Below are positions 7,752 through 15,447 of a stretch of 64,000 nt of DNA, piece by piece; the stretch's first letter is position 1; each line of letters starts with the position of its first letter. The translations under genes were made by a program, and so were the position numbers. The notes below the pieces were generated by a model, which saw nothing but the letters and a program-made list of their open reading frames with translations, made no database searches and was not told where the DNA came from. This DNA is from Paenibacillus aurantius (lineage in GTDB: Bacteria; Bacillota; Bacilli; Paenibacillales; NBRC-103111), in the NCBI RefSeq assembly GCF_032268605.1, contig NZ_CP130318.1:5617501-5681500 (forward strand), written 5' to 3'.

Positions 7752-8237
7752 TTAGGCGCTTCCACCCGAACGGCTTTCTGCGGGAGCCTCCACTGCAAAA
7801 ACAGAGTCTACCACCAGGGGCAGACCGTCCCTCAAGGAGCAGGCTCCCATGACGGAGCGGGCGTGAGCCCCCTTCTCACCAAAAACCTCCAGCATCAGGT
7901 CCGAGCAGCCATTCAGCACGAGGTGCGGCTCTTCAAACGTCGGCTCTGCGTTCACGAAGCCCTGGATCTTGACCACGCGCCTCACCCTATCCAGCGAGCC
8001 CAATGCTTCCTTCACCACCGCGAGTACCTCAAGGCCCGCTTGGCGGGCGAAGGCATAGCCCTCGGCCGTGGTAAACTCGCGGCCGAGCTTTCCCCGGGGA
8101 GAGCCCGAAGGGCCCTTGCCGGATACGTAGAGCATCCCATCCACCTGAGCATAGTTGACATAGCGGGCGGCCGGCCCGCTCGCCTCCGGCAGCCGAATTC
8201 CCCGCTCCTCCAGCCTCTTCTCGATTCTTTCGCTCAT
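7752..8237 (-). CDS. RidA/YjgF family protein
   Basis: The 161-residue product belongs to the longer RidA subgroup, in which the trimeric chorismate-mutase-like fold is preceded by an N-terminal helix (MSERIEKRLEERGIRLPE). VNYAQVDGMLYVSGKGP near residue 30 and SVMGACSLRDGLPLVVDSVFAVE near the C-terminus are the hallmark blocks. RidA enzymes hydrolyse reactive enamine/imine intermediates released by PLP enzymes. The ATG at 8237 has AAGGAG ten bases upstream; an in-frame GTG at 8246 sits too close to it. Only 21 bases separate it from the end of the purA paralog, so the two form an operon. Confidence 0.85.
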   Translation of the reverse strand: MSERIEKRLEERGIRLPEASGPAARYVNYAQVDGMLYVSGKGPSGSPRGKLGREFTTAEGYAFARQAGLEVLAVVKEALGSLDRVRRVVKIQGFVNAEPTFEEPHLVLNGCSDLMLEVFGEKGAHARSVMGACSLRDGLPLVVDSVFAVEAPAESRSGGSA

Positions 8238-8258
8238 GCCTGCCACGCTCCTTTTCCG

Positions 8259-9539
8259 CTAAAAGCGTTGGATGATCTGCTCCCGCTTCGGCCCGACGGA
8301 CACCCAGCGGACCGGCACCCCGGTCTCCTCCTCGACCATTTCCACATACCGGCGGGCATTAGGAGGAAGGTCCCCGTACCGCCGAAGGCCGGACAGGTCG
8401 GCTCCCCAGCCGGGGAGCGTGGTCCACACCGGACGGGCCCGCCCGAGCCGGGCGGAGACGGGAAAGGACCGGACGGCGGCGCCGTCGATCTCGTAGGCGG
8501 TGCAGACGGGGATGGCGTCCAGGTAGCCGAGCACGTCCAGGTTCGTGAGCGCGACCTCGGTCGCTCCCTGGACGCGGCAGCCGTAGCGCGTCGCGACGGC
8601 GTCGAACCAGCCAACACGCCGCGGACGGCCGGTCGTCGCCCCGTACTCCCCCGCGTCGCCGCCCCTTCTCCGAAGCTCCTCCGCCTCCAGGCCGGAGAGC
8701 TCGGTAACGAAGGGGCCCGCCCCGACGCAGCTCGAGTACGCCTTGACGACGGCGACAATGCGGTCGATCGCCTGCGGCGGGAGGCCGGCCCCTACCGACG
8801 CATGCCCGGCCAGCGTCGAGGAGGACGTGGAGAACGGGTAGATGCCGTGGTCGGGGTCGCGCAGGGCGCCGAGCTGCCCTTCCACGAGGATTCGTTCTCC
8901 CCTGACGAGCGCTCCGTGCAGCAGCTCCGTCGTGTCGGCCACATACGGCTTCAGCCGTTCTGCGGCCTCCTCCAGCCCCTTCCATAGGTCAGCCGCGTTA
9001 ATAGACGGCTGGCCGTAGAGGTGGGGGAGGAGCACGTTTTTGGCGGCCAGGGCCCGGTCCAGTCTTTCCGCAAGCCATTCCCTGTCGAACAGGTCGGCCG
9101 TCTGGATGCCCAGCTTCAGAAATTTGTCCGCGTAGAAGGGTGCGATCCCCGAACGGGTGGAGCCGAAGCTTCGGTCCCCCAGGCGCTCCTCCTCGAGCTC
9201 ATCCAGCTTTTGGTGATACGGCAGCACGAGCTGGGCGCGGTCCGAAACCCTGAGCTGCGGGTCCGGGACTCCGCGTTCTTTTAACATAGCGAGCTCTCTC
9301 AGCAGGTCCCATGGATTCAGGGCTACGCCCGGCCCGATGACATTCACCACCTCCGGGTAAAACACCCCGGAAGGAAGCAGGTGCAGGGCGAATTTCCCGT
9401 ACCCGTTCAGAATGGTGTGCCCCGCGTTGCTGCCTCCCTGGTAACGGACGACGTACTGAGCTTCTGCCGCTAGCACATCCGTCATTTTGCCCTTCCCCTC
9501 GTCTCCCCAATTGGCCCCGACCACAGCGGTTACCGGCAT
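8259..9539 (-). CDS. purA: Adenylosuccinate synthetase, divergent paralog
   Basis: The 426-residue product has the PurA layout: the GTP loop WGDEGKGK (residues 11-18), GGSNAGHTI (35-43), GSTRSGIAPFYADK near 127 and VEGQLGALRDPDHGIYPFSTSSS near 222. The catalytic Asp13 and His41 known from E. coli PurA are at the same positions. It is divergent: the usual GGNNAGHT is GGSNAGHT and the usual EGAQG is EGQLG. PurA joins aspartate to IMP using GTP. The position between ridA and a divergent LysR gene suggests a regulated, special-purpose enzyme rather than the housekeeping copy, which I would expect elsewhere in the genome. Confidence 0.85.
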   Translation of the reverse strand: MPVTAVVGANWGDEGKGKMTDVLAAEAQYVVRYQGGSNAGHTILNGYGKFALHLLPSGVFYPEVVNVIGPGVALNPWDLLRELAMLKERGVPDPQLRVSDRAQLVLPYHQKLDELEEERLGDRSFGSTRSGIAPFYADKFLKLGIQTADLFDREWLAERLDRALAAKNVLLPHLYGQPSINAADLWKGLEEAAERLKPYVADTTELLHGALVRGERILVEGQLGALRDPDHGIYPFSTSSSTLAGHASVGAGLPPQAIDRIVAVVKAYSSCVGAGPFVTELSGLEAEELRRRGGDAGEYGATTGRPRRVGWFDAVATRYGCRVQGATEVALTNLDVLGYLDAIPVCTAYEIDGAAVRSFPVSARLGRARPVWTTLPGWGADLSGLRRYGDLPPNARRYVEMVEEETGVPVRWVSVGPKREQIIQRF

Positions 9540-9580
9540 TTGCGTCTCTCCTTCTCCCTTGAATTTGAGGTTACGCCTTC

Positions 9581-9644
9581 AGTATAATAAAGGAAAACCC
9601 ATTAATATAATTAATATTCATAATGCTGAACATAAGGGCGGTTT
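9581..9644. promoter_or_regulatory. Divergent lysR/purA control region
   Basis: The 105-base gap between the two divergent starts contains ATTAAT-ATA-ATTAAT (9601-9615), a perfect AT dyad close to the lysR start, and TATAATAAAGG at about 9587. LysR regulators usually bind such T-N11-A dyads in the shared intergenic region. Confidence 0.5.
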
Positions 9645-10544
9645 ATGATGCTGGACAACCTGGAATGGTATCGGGCCTTTTATTTTACAGCCAAAACCGG
9701 CAGCCTCACGAAGGCCGCCGAGGAGCTGTTCATCACCCAGCCGGCGGTCACACACGCCATCAAGCAGCTGGAGTTTAAGCTGGGGGGCCAGCTTTTTTTT
9801 CGTACGCCCAAAGGGGTCAAGCTGACTTCGGAGGGAGAGGTGCTCTACCGGTACATCGACCAGGCGTTTACGTTCATCCAGACGGGAGAGACGAAGCTCG
9901 CGGAGCTGCGGGAGCTGAAGAATGGGGAGGTTCGCATCGGCGCAGGGGATACGCTGTGCAAGTACTACCTGCTGCGTTACCTGGAGGCCTTTCACAAGGC
10001 CTACCCGAGCATCCGGATTCAGGTGACGAACCGCACCTCCTCCGAAACCGTAAGCCTACTGAAGCAGGGCAAGATTGATTTCGGCCTGATCAACCTTCCT
10101 CTCGAGGACAAAAGGCTGACCGTCCAGGAAAGCCTCCCCCTGCAGGACTGCTTCGTGGCGGGGGAGAAGTACAAGCACCTGGCGGCGAAGTCGCTGCCGC
10201 TTCAGACGCTGGCCCGCTATCCCCTCCTCCTGCTGGAGAAGGGGAGCGGCACGAGAAGCTACCTCGACGCGTTCGCGCTTGAGCAGGGGATCGAGCTGGA
10301 GCCGGAAATCGAGCTCGGCAGCATCGACCTGCTCACCGAGTTCGCGCGGACCGGCTTCGGCATCGCCTGCGTCGTCCGCAACTTCGCCGAAGAGGAGCTC
10401 GCGCGCGGAGACCTGTACGAGATCCGGCTCACCGAGCCGATCCCGCCGCGTCCCATCGGCATCGCCACGCTGAACAACGTCCCGCTGTCCCCGGCTCCCG
10501 CCCGGCTTGTCGAGATGATGCTGAAGGATTCGGGGCGACGGTAG
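9645..10544 (+). CDS. LysR family transcriptional regulator
   Basis: The 299-residue product has an N-terminal winged helix (residues 7-66: WYRAFYFTAKTGSLTKAAEELFITQPAVTHAIKQLE) and a periplasmic-binding-like effector domain (about 90-295) starting EVRIGAGDTLCKYYL. AAGGG lies six bases before the first ATG; the second ATG three bases later is equally possible. It is divergent from purA-ridA with a 105-base shared promoter region, so it probably controls that pair. Its ligand is unknown, but a purine or amino-acid intermediate is a reasonable guess from the neighbours. Confidence 0.9.
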   Translation: MMLDNLEWYRAFYFTAKTGSLTKAAEELFITQPAVTHAIKQLEFKLGGQLFFRTPKGVKLTSEGEVLYRYIDQAFTFIQTGETKLAELRELKNGEVRIGAGDTLCKYYLLRYLEAFHKAYPSIRIQVTNRTSSETVSLLKQGKIDFGLINLPLEDKRLTVQESLPLQDCFVAGEKYKHLAAKSLPLQTLARYPLLLLEKGSGTRSYLDAFALEQGIELEPEIELGSIDLLTEFARTGFGIACVVRNFAEEELARGDLYEIRLTEPIPPRPIGIATLNNVPLSPAPARLVEMMLKDSGRR

Positions 10545-10880
10545 GGTCGGACGGTAAGCTCAGCTGCGGCCGAGATTGCATGACGGTTATGGAGGGGACG
10601 AGAAAGCCGGACGCCTTTTTTTGCAGAGACACGCGTAACCGGCACAGTCGTTTACAGGGGACGCGAGGCCGGGACGGCCGTTTGCCGAGCCACGGGAAGC
10701 CTAAGCGGCCATTAGCTGGGGCACGCAAAAGTCAGAAGGCACAGCGCTCCGGCCGCTCGAGACCAGGCCCGGAAGCATCCGGCAGCCTGAGCAGCACCAA
10801 GAGAATAGCCTGCTTCCTTGACCGCATCGAACTAAACATGCCGAAAGCACCAGCCCGATCAAAGCCAACTCGCACACTTA
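10545..10880. other. Non-coding stretch after lysR
   Basis: I see no gene, clear terminator or repeat in this part. Short open frames on both strands lack ribosome-binding sites and recognisable character. Confidence 0.4.
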
Positions 10881-10888
10881 TACAAGTT

Positions 10889-11072
10889 TAACGAATCGTC
10901 ATACCGTTACTAGCCCATTTTCAGCTAAATGGAATTTCTTACGAATCGTGATAGCGCTATCCAGTCTTTTTCCACCAAAAAAGAACCCTAACGAAGCAAA
11001 TAACGCATCTAGGGTTCGTTAGATATTCAAATCCGTCTATTGGAACCTCATAACGATAACAGGATTCGTTAC
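10889..11072. repeat. Cluster of TAACGAA-type repeat units (four copies)
   Basis: A degenerate unit of about 27 bases starts T(A/T)ACGAA(T/C)C and often ends GTTA-TTAGCC-like. It occurs forward at 10889-10915 and 10939-10964, and reversed at 10988-11022 and 11047-11072. In the third copy the arms CTAACGAA and TTCGTTAG make a hairpin. The AT content is clearly higher than in the surrounding genes. The same unit recurs at 12611-12748 on the other side of two genes. Confidence 0.55.
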
Positions 11073-11112
11073 ACTTCAGCCAACCGGCCAAAGGTCCTTA
11101 ATTGGCCCAGCA

Positions 11113-11655
11113 TCAGAAATCCCCCGCCCGAAACCCGGCAAGAGGCTTCTCCTCCCAGATCTGGGCCTCCACGTACCGTTCCGGCCCCTTCGTCCCGTCG
11201 CGGTTCCACTCCTGGGGCCACCCGTAGGTTTCGAGGACCGTCAGAATTTCGTCCTGCGTATAAACTTGTCCCCGGTACGGCTTCCCATCCTGAACCCGCA
11301 TGGTCGGGAACAAGTCTCCGTACGTAAAGCTGACCGAACACGGGTCAAAGGCGCTGAGAGGGATCCGGAGCTCTTTTCCACGGGGATACCAGCTGAGCAG
11401 CCACGGGCATTCCCCTAAGGTCATGTAATGGGGAGAGGTCCGGACCGGCCGGCCCCCTTTGTCCGCGAAAATCTTCCGCGCCGTCTGCTCAAGCGAGCGC
11501 CGAACGGCCAGGTAATCCGGCGGACGCCGGCTGGCGAAGCCTTTTTGCTCCGTACGGATCCGGTTCAGAACGGCCTCTGCCTCCTCCGGGTCCAGGTCGG
11601 AAAGGTTGCAGAACGGGCCGGTTGCTTCCTCGTAATAGTGATACAGGTAGAGCAT
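11113..11655 (-). CDS. Hypothetical protein, 180 residues
   Basis: I do not recognise this product. It starts MLYLYHYYEEATGPFCNLS, has no signal peptide or membrane segment, and looks like a soluble, aromatic-rich globular protein (RTSPHYMTLGECPWLLSWYPRG, FTYGDLFPTMRV, ETYGWPQEWN). The start at 11655 is supported by GGAGGGG four bases upstream; an open extension to 11685 is not. It is divergent from the nuclease-like gene at 11918, and the two are flanked on both sides by TAACGAA-type repeats. Confidence 0.7.
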   Translation of the reverse strand: MLYLYHYYEEATGPFCNLSDLDPEEAEAVLNRIRTEQKGFASRRPPDYLAVRRSLEQTARKIFADKGGRPVRTSPHYMTLGECPWLLSWYPRGKELRIPLSAFDPCSVSFTYGDLFPTMRVQDGKPYRGQVYTQDEILTVLETYGWPQEWNRDGTKGPERYVEAQIWEEKPLAGFRAGDF

Positions 11656-11801
11656 GGTTCCCCTCCGTTTTTTGGACATCGGCATGCTTAGCGGCTTGAA
11701 TCTTTCATTCGGTCTACGTTTTGAGCGATTAACGAGTTGAGCTCCACCGATCTCCCTGCTGCTCAGGGCACCCCCATGTGAGGCTTGAAAAAGGAAAAAT
11801 C

Positions 11802-11818
11802 ACTGGTATACTACCAGT
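11802..11818. promoter_or_regulatory. Palindrome ACTGGTA-TAC-TACCAGT
   Basis: Seven-base perfect arms with a three-base centre lie 100 bases before the nuclease-like gene, within its likely promoter region. This is a good candidate operator. The regulator is unknown. Confidence 0.45.
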
Positions 11819-11917
11819 ATAACCCGGTCGTGAAGCACACGCCGCTTTGGCATCATCCGTTCCTGCAAGGGAATGGGTTGTGCCGGAGCGGCTTTTTTGG
11901 ATTTCATAGAAGAAAGG

Positions 11918-12580
11918 ATGAGGACGATCACCCGATTTGATCAAGCTTACGAGGAATGGATGAACAGCGCCATTGCCGGGGAACCGAATCCCCGAAGACG
12001 CGGATTGCTGGAAAAAGGGCTCGGCCACGGAACCGTCGAATTCCTTCGTTCCGTTTGGTACCCCGCCGTGCAAAACTTTCACCACCTGCATCCCGAATGG
12101 GAGGTTCGCGATTTCCATAACGGCTACCGCTACCTGGATCTCGCTTATCTTCCGGGCGGCCGCGCAAAAGGCGGGATCGAGATTCAAGGCTACGGACCGC
12201 ACGCGCGAGATCTCGATGTGAGACGGTTTAAGGACCTATGCTGGCGGCATTGTTTATTGGCGCTCGAAGATTGGCTATTTCTTCCCGTCGCCTACCTCTC
12301 CATCACGGACGAGACGAAGCGCTGCCAACAGCTCGTTCTCTCCTTCATCGGCAAGTTCACGGCCGCGGAGGTCCCCCAGGAGCTGAGCTGGCTCGAAGCC
12401 GAGACGGTTCGGTTTGCCAGGCGGAGGGGGCTCCCTTTTGCTCCGGTGGAATTGGCCGCTCACCTGCGCGTTTCCGGCCAGCATGCCCGCCGCCTCCTGC
12501 ACCAATTGGTGGAGCTTAGGCTCCTGTATGTAGCAAGCGGGAAGCAGCGCTATCGGACGTTCGGCTTACGAATCGACTGA
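11918..12580 (+). CDS. VSR/DUF559-like nuclease-fold protein with C-terminal winged helix
   Basis: The 220-residue product has a central block YRYLDLAYLPG followed by KGGIEIQGYGPHARD (about residues 70-97). This resembles PD-(D/E)xK enzymes of the VSR/DUF559 type: Asp74, then Glu88 and Gln90 as the (D/E)-x-K/Q pair, then a Gly-x-x-H turn. The C-terminus (about 165-220: FAPVELAAHLRVSGQHARRLLHQLVEL) reads as a winged helix. Similar Bacillus proteins are often labelled transcriptional regulators. Whether it cuts DNA is unknown. The start ATG directly follows AGAAGAAAGG. A palindrome and a TAACGAA repeat flank it. Confidence 0.6.
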   Translation: MRTITRFDQAYEEWMNSAIAGEPNPRRRGLLEKGLGHGTVEFLRSVWYPAVQNFHHLHPEWEVRDFHNGYRYLDLAYLPGGRAKGGIEIQGYGPHARDLDVRRFKDLCWRHCLLALEDWLFLPVAYLSITDETKRCQQLVLSFIGKFTAAEVPQELSWLEAETVRFARRRGLPFAPVELAAHLRVSGQHARRLLHQLVELRLLYVASGKQRYRTFGLRID

Positions 12581-12610
12581 ACGCTATTCGGTCAAAAAGC
12601 GGGCTCGCGG

Positions 12611-12748
12611 GATTCTAACGAACCCTGATCGTCTTATTAGCTGGTTTGGGCTCGAAATATAGCCAAACCCGCTGAATAGGGTTATGGAGATTCGTTAGAA
12701 TCGACGGAGCGTCATTTGGAGGCGAATAAGCATCGTACGATTCGTAAG
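12611..12748. repeat. Second cluster of TAACGAA-type repeats with a 12-bp perfect inverted repeat
   Basis: GATTCTAACGAA (12611-12622) and TTCGTTAGAATC (12691-12702) are exact inverted repeats 92 bases from end to end. Inside lie AACCCT/AGGGTT and GGTTTGG/CCAAACC pairs, giving a nested hairpin. A further reversed unit is at 12721-12747. The unit matches those at 10889-11072. Confidence 0.6.
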
Positions 12749-12840
12749 AGGATGCCGTTGTCCAGAAGGAAGATCCACAGCTTGCGCTAAGCCGAAGGAA
12801 CGCTAGGGCTCGGACGAGCCCCGCGCGCGAGCCCGCCGCC

Positions 12841-13204
12841 GTAGGCTGGCGCCGTAGGCTGGCGCCGTAGGCTGACGCCGTAGGCTGACGCCGTAGGCTG
12901 GCGCCGTAGGCTGGCGCCGTAGGCTGGCGCCGTAGGCTGGCGCCGTAGGCTGGCGCCGTAGGCTGGCGCCGTAGGCTGGCGCCGTAGGCTGGCGCCGTAG
13001 GCTGGCGCCGTAGGCTGGCGCCGTAGGCTGGCGCCGTAGGCTGGCGCCGTAGGCTGGCGCCGTAGGCTGGCGCCGTAGGCTGGCGCCGTAGGCTGGCGCC
13101 GTAGGCTGGCGCCGTAGGCTGGCGCCGTAGGCTGGCGCCGTAGGCTGGCGCCGTAGGCTGGCGCCGTAGGCTGGCGCCGTAGGCTGGCGCCGTAGGCTGG
13201 CGCC
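12841..13204. repeat. Tandem array: 28 head-to-tail copies of a 13-bp unit
   Basis: The unit GTAGGCTGGCGCC is repeated 28 times without gaps. Units 3 and 4 (12867-12892) share one G-to-A change; all others are identical. Each unit contains GGCGCC, itself a palindrome. The reverse strand has no stop codons in any frame, so long open frames there are an artefact of the repeat. A bidirectional terminator begins directly at its right end. No gene covers it. Confidence 0.9.
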
Positions 13205-13206
13205 GT

Positions 13207-13245
13207 AAAAAAAGCCGTTCAGCCTCGTGGCTGAACGGCTTTTTC
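13207..13245. terminator. Bidirectional intrinsic terminator at the end of the 13-bp array
   Basis: The arms AAAGCCGTTCAGCC (13211-13224) and GGCTGAACGGCTTT (13229-13242) enclose TCGT. A run of A residues precedes and T residues follow the stem, so it works for both strands. It ends the minus-strand gene at 13331-13927. Confidence 0.85.
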
Positions 13246-13330
13246 CTGAACCGCACCAAGGCGGCACTCCCGCCGCCCCTGCTGGCACGGCTCTCCGAGC
13301 GGGCCGGCAGCCAACGCCCCGGCACCGGCG

Positions 13331-13927
13331 CTACTCGCCGCCCTCTTCCCGCTTCGCGGCGGACCAGAGGCCCGCCTCGGACGCCGGATCCGTCTCCGAC
13401 GTGCGGTTCACGTCGAGCTGCTGCTGACGGAGGCGCTGCTGGTCGTCGGCGTCCAGGCTTTCCGGCTCTTTGGCGACGCGGCGGTCCATCCCCTCCGCCA
13501 GCCGGTCCGCCTGCGAATCGGACATCGTACCGGAGGGCGGATAAAGCGGCCGTCCGCCCAGCACGGGGGCGTCCGCCTCTGAGCCCAGGCCCCTCTCTCT
13601 TTTTTCTTCCCGGAGAGGAGTGATACCGGAAGGATGCATTTCATGCGTGCCCCCCCGGCCGGACGGATGCATCGCATGCGTACCCCCGCGTCCGGAGGGG
13701 TGCATCCCCCCGGTTCCGAGAGGACGATCGGTCCCGCTGCTCTCCACCCCATCGGGAAGGGAGAAGCCGAACTCGTCGGGAACGGCTTGGATTTTATCGG
13801 AAATCTCGTTCATCTGGCCGGAAAGCTCCCTGAGCTTCTCTTTGGTGCTGTCGGCGGCTTCCTGAATTTTGGCTCTTGTGTCTTCCATGGAGCCCCCTTC
13901 GGGGCGTGTATGATCCGGGTTCGGCAT
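13331..13927 (-). CDS. Hypothetical hydrophilic protein with MHPSGRGGTH repeats
   Basis: The 198-residue product is not recognised. Residues about 15-50 look like a short amphipathic coiled coil (AKIQEAADSTKEKLRELSGQ). The middle carries three near-identical repeats, MHPSGRGGTHA, MHPSGRGGTHE and MHPSGI, rich in Gly and His. The C-terminal third is acidic/basic and disordered-looking (LDADDQQRLRQQQLDVNRTSE). There is no signal peptide. AGGAGG lies eight bases before the ATG at 13927. The His-rich repeats could bind metal, but this is only a guess. Coat or stress proteins of spore formers often have such composition. Confidence 0.65.
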   Translation of the reverse strand: MPNPDHTRPEGGSMEDTRAKIQEAADSTKEKLRELSGQMNEISDKIQAVPDEFGFSLPDGVESSGTDRPLGTGGMHPSGRGGTHAMHPSGRGGTHEMHPSGITPLREEKRERGLGSEADAPVLGGRPLYPPSGTMSDSQADRLAEGMDRRVAKEPESLDADDQQRLRQQQLDVNRTSETDPASEAGLWSAAKREEGGE

Positions 13928-14094
13928 GACCAAAACCTCCTAGTCGGTATTGGAGACGAAACCCCTAACCGGGAGTCGTCTTACCGATTTTTACCCGAAC
14001 GCCTCCTGTTCTAAACGATTTCGTCCAAGCAGTTGAAACCCCTGCGAGAATAAGATAGTTTAGAAGAGTAGAAAACAACCAAAGAGGGATAGCT

Positions 14095-14370
14095 ATGAGA
14101 ATCCATCAAATTCAAGTCAGACACACTCTGTCGGTGGCGGACAAGGAAGATCTTGCCCGACAAGCCGGCCGCTTCAAGTCGGATATCCACTTTCTCCTGA
14201 ATGACGAAACGGTGCAGGTCGATGCCAAAAGCTTGCTCGGCCTGCTTTTGCAATCGCTTTCCCAGGGCACCCGGCTGACGGTCCGGACGCGCGGCTCCGA
14301 TGAACTGGAGGCGCTCGAATACGTCTGCGACCTGCTGGAAAGCCCGCAGCCGAGCAGCGGCAGCGCTTAG
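14095..14370 (+). CDS. HPr-like protein lacking the phosphorylatable histidine
   Basis: The 91-residue product has HPr length and pattern. The block VDAKSLLGLLLQSLSQGTRLTV aligns with the HPr segment around Ser46, and this Ser is itself residue 46 (KSLLGL). GSDELEALEYVCDLL matches the C-terminal helix. The active-site region GIHARPA is absent: residue 15 is Ala in LSVADKED. The protein therefore cannot take phosphate from enzyme I but could still be a target of HPr kinase, as Crh is in Bacillus subtilis. AGAGGGAT precedes the ATG. It is monocistronic. Confidence 0.7.
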   Translation: MRIHQIQVRHTLSVADKEDLARQAGRFKSDIHFLLNDETVQVDAKSLLGLLLQSLSQGTRLTVRTRGSDELEALEYVCDLLESPQPSSGSA

Positions 14371-14609
14371 CGGCAAACCGGCGGCAGCGGTCGGCAGAGG
14401 GGCGGCGCCTAGTCATAGAGGCAGCCGGACAGCGGCAGTGTGTAGGGGCGGGAGTCGGTCCCGCTACCAAACAAGAGCGGTCCACACAGCCCCAGCCCCC
14501 CACTGCCTGCCCATGCCTTATCCGCAAAGGAAGTTCTGCTTTCGTATTGATTCTCGTGCGCATACGGGAGCTTTCTCGCTAACTAAGTTACCGGATAAGG
14601 CACTAATAC
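14371..14609. other. Non-coding stretch before the shared terminator
   Basis: GC-rich sequence without a supportable gene or repeat follows the HPr-like gene. The only clear signal is the terminator beginning at 14610. Confidence 0.4.
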
Positions 14610-14658
14610 AAAGAAACCGCAGCCGTCCTCAGAAGAAGACCCTGCGGTTTTGTTTTAT
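14610..14658. terminator. Bidirectional terminator
   Basis: AAACCGCAG (14614-14622) pairs with CTGCGGTTT (14642-14650), followed by TGTTTTATT on the plus strand. It lies between the HPr-like gene and the convergent MobA-like gene. Confidence 0.7.
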
Positions 14659-14676
14659 TCCCTTCCCTTTCCGAAT

Positions 14677-15240
14677 CTAGCAGTCCCATCCGCTAAGGGT
14701 AAGCAGCGGCTTCCCGGCTTCCAGCCGGATTCCGGCCGCCGCCCATACCCTTTCGGGCACCGGGAGCACCTTCAGGCTCCCGGCGAGAGCCTCCAAGCGG
14801 CTCTCGCCTTTCTCCAGCAGCGCGCTAACCGCAGGCAGGCAGGCCTTGCGGTAGAGGCCGGGAAGCGGGTAAACCGCCCCGGCTTTTTCCGGCAGCAGCG
14901 CCTCCCACTCCTGCCCGGCCCCGTAGGCCAGCAGGCGCTCCGCCGCCTTGGGGGAAAGCAGAGGACGGCTGCCGCTCACCACCCAAAGCCTTTCTCCAAG
15001 ACTAAGGGAAAGGGCGGCGTGAAGGTGAGCGAGCGGGGCTTTTCCCGCGTAATAACCGCTTAGAAGCCGGACCGACCGGTCCACCACCGGAAGCAGCCTT
15101 CGCGGCTCCTCCGTCATGACGATAAGCTCGCCGCACACCTTCCGCATGCTGCGGATCTGGCGCAGGAGAAGGACTTCCGCCGCATCCGTCCGGCTGGCCC
15201 CCAACGGGTCCATCCCCGTCAATATGACGCCTGTCAGCAT
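14677..15240 (-). CDS. MobA-like nucleotidyltransferase-fold protein, degenerate
   Basis: The 187-residue product has the length and pattern of MobA/CobY-like guanylyltransferases: an N-terminal strand MLTGVILTGMDP, a helix with LLLRQIRSMRKVCGELIVMTEEP, and LWVVSGSRPLLSPKAAERLL in place of the D-x-P metal loop. The nucleotide-binding signature LAGGxSxRMGxxKA is missing; the loop reads LTGMDPLGASRTDAAE. It may be inactive in nucleotide transfer or have another substrate. A strong AAAGGAGGG precedes the ATG at 15240. No other molybdenum-cofactor gene is nearby. Confidence 0.55.
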   Translation of the reverse strand: MLTGVILTGMDPLGASRTDAAEVLLLRQIRSMRKVCGELIVMTEEPRRLLPVVDRSVRLLSGYYAGKAPLAHLHAALSLSLGERLWVVSGSRPLLSPKAAERLLAYGAGQEWEALLPEKAGAVYPLPGLYRKACLPAVSALLEKGESRLEALAGSLKVLPVPERVWAAAGIRLEAGKPLLTLSGWDC

Positions 15241-15447
15241 AAGGATCCCTCCTTTTTCCCTCCGGGAAGGCGAACCTGCCCGTCAGGATCTTGGGTCCAT
15301 TGTACCTCCGGCCTCCCTCCTTAGCTGTGAAGCCCGTCACACCGGGGAAGCTTTCCTAGTGCCTTATCCGTGAAAGGTTCTTCAGCATCCCCTTACTTTT
15401 CTGTGCAGCCGCACCCGATCACCTTTTTTTGTAATTTCCGCTCCAAA

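Noticed and set aside
8259-9539. PurZ-like enzyme for 2-aminoadenine synthesis
   Set aside because: The catalytic Asp13 in GDEGKGK is kept, as in PurA, and there are no phage or nucleotide-modification genes nearby.
12841-13204. CRISPR-like array
   Set aside because: The units are 13 bases, directly joined and without spacers; no cas genes are present.
12615-13325. Long minus-strand frames encoding a 13-residue repeat (RRQPTAPAYGASL)
   Set aside because: The 13-bp array has no stop codon on that strand in any frame, so such frames appear automatically; there is no start signal, and they run through a terminator.
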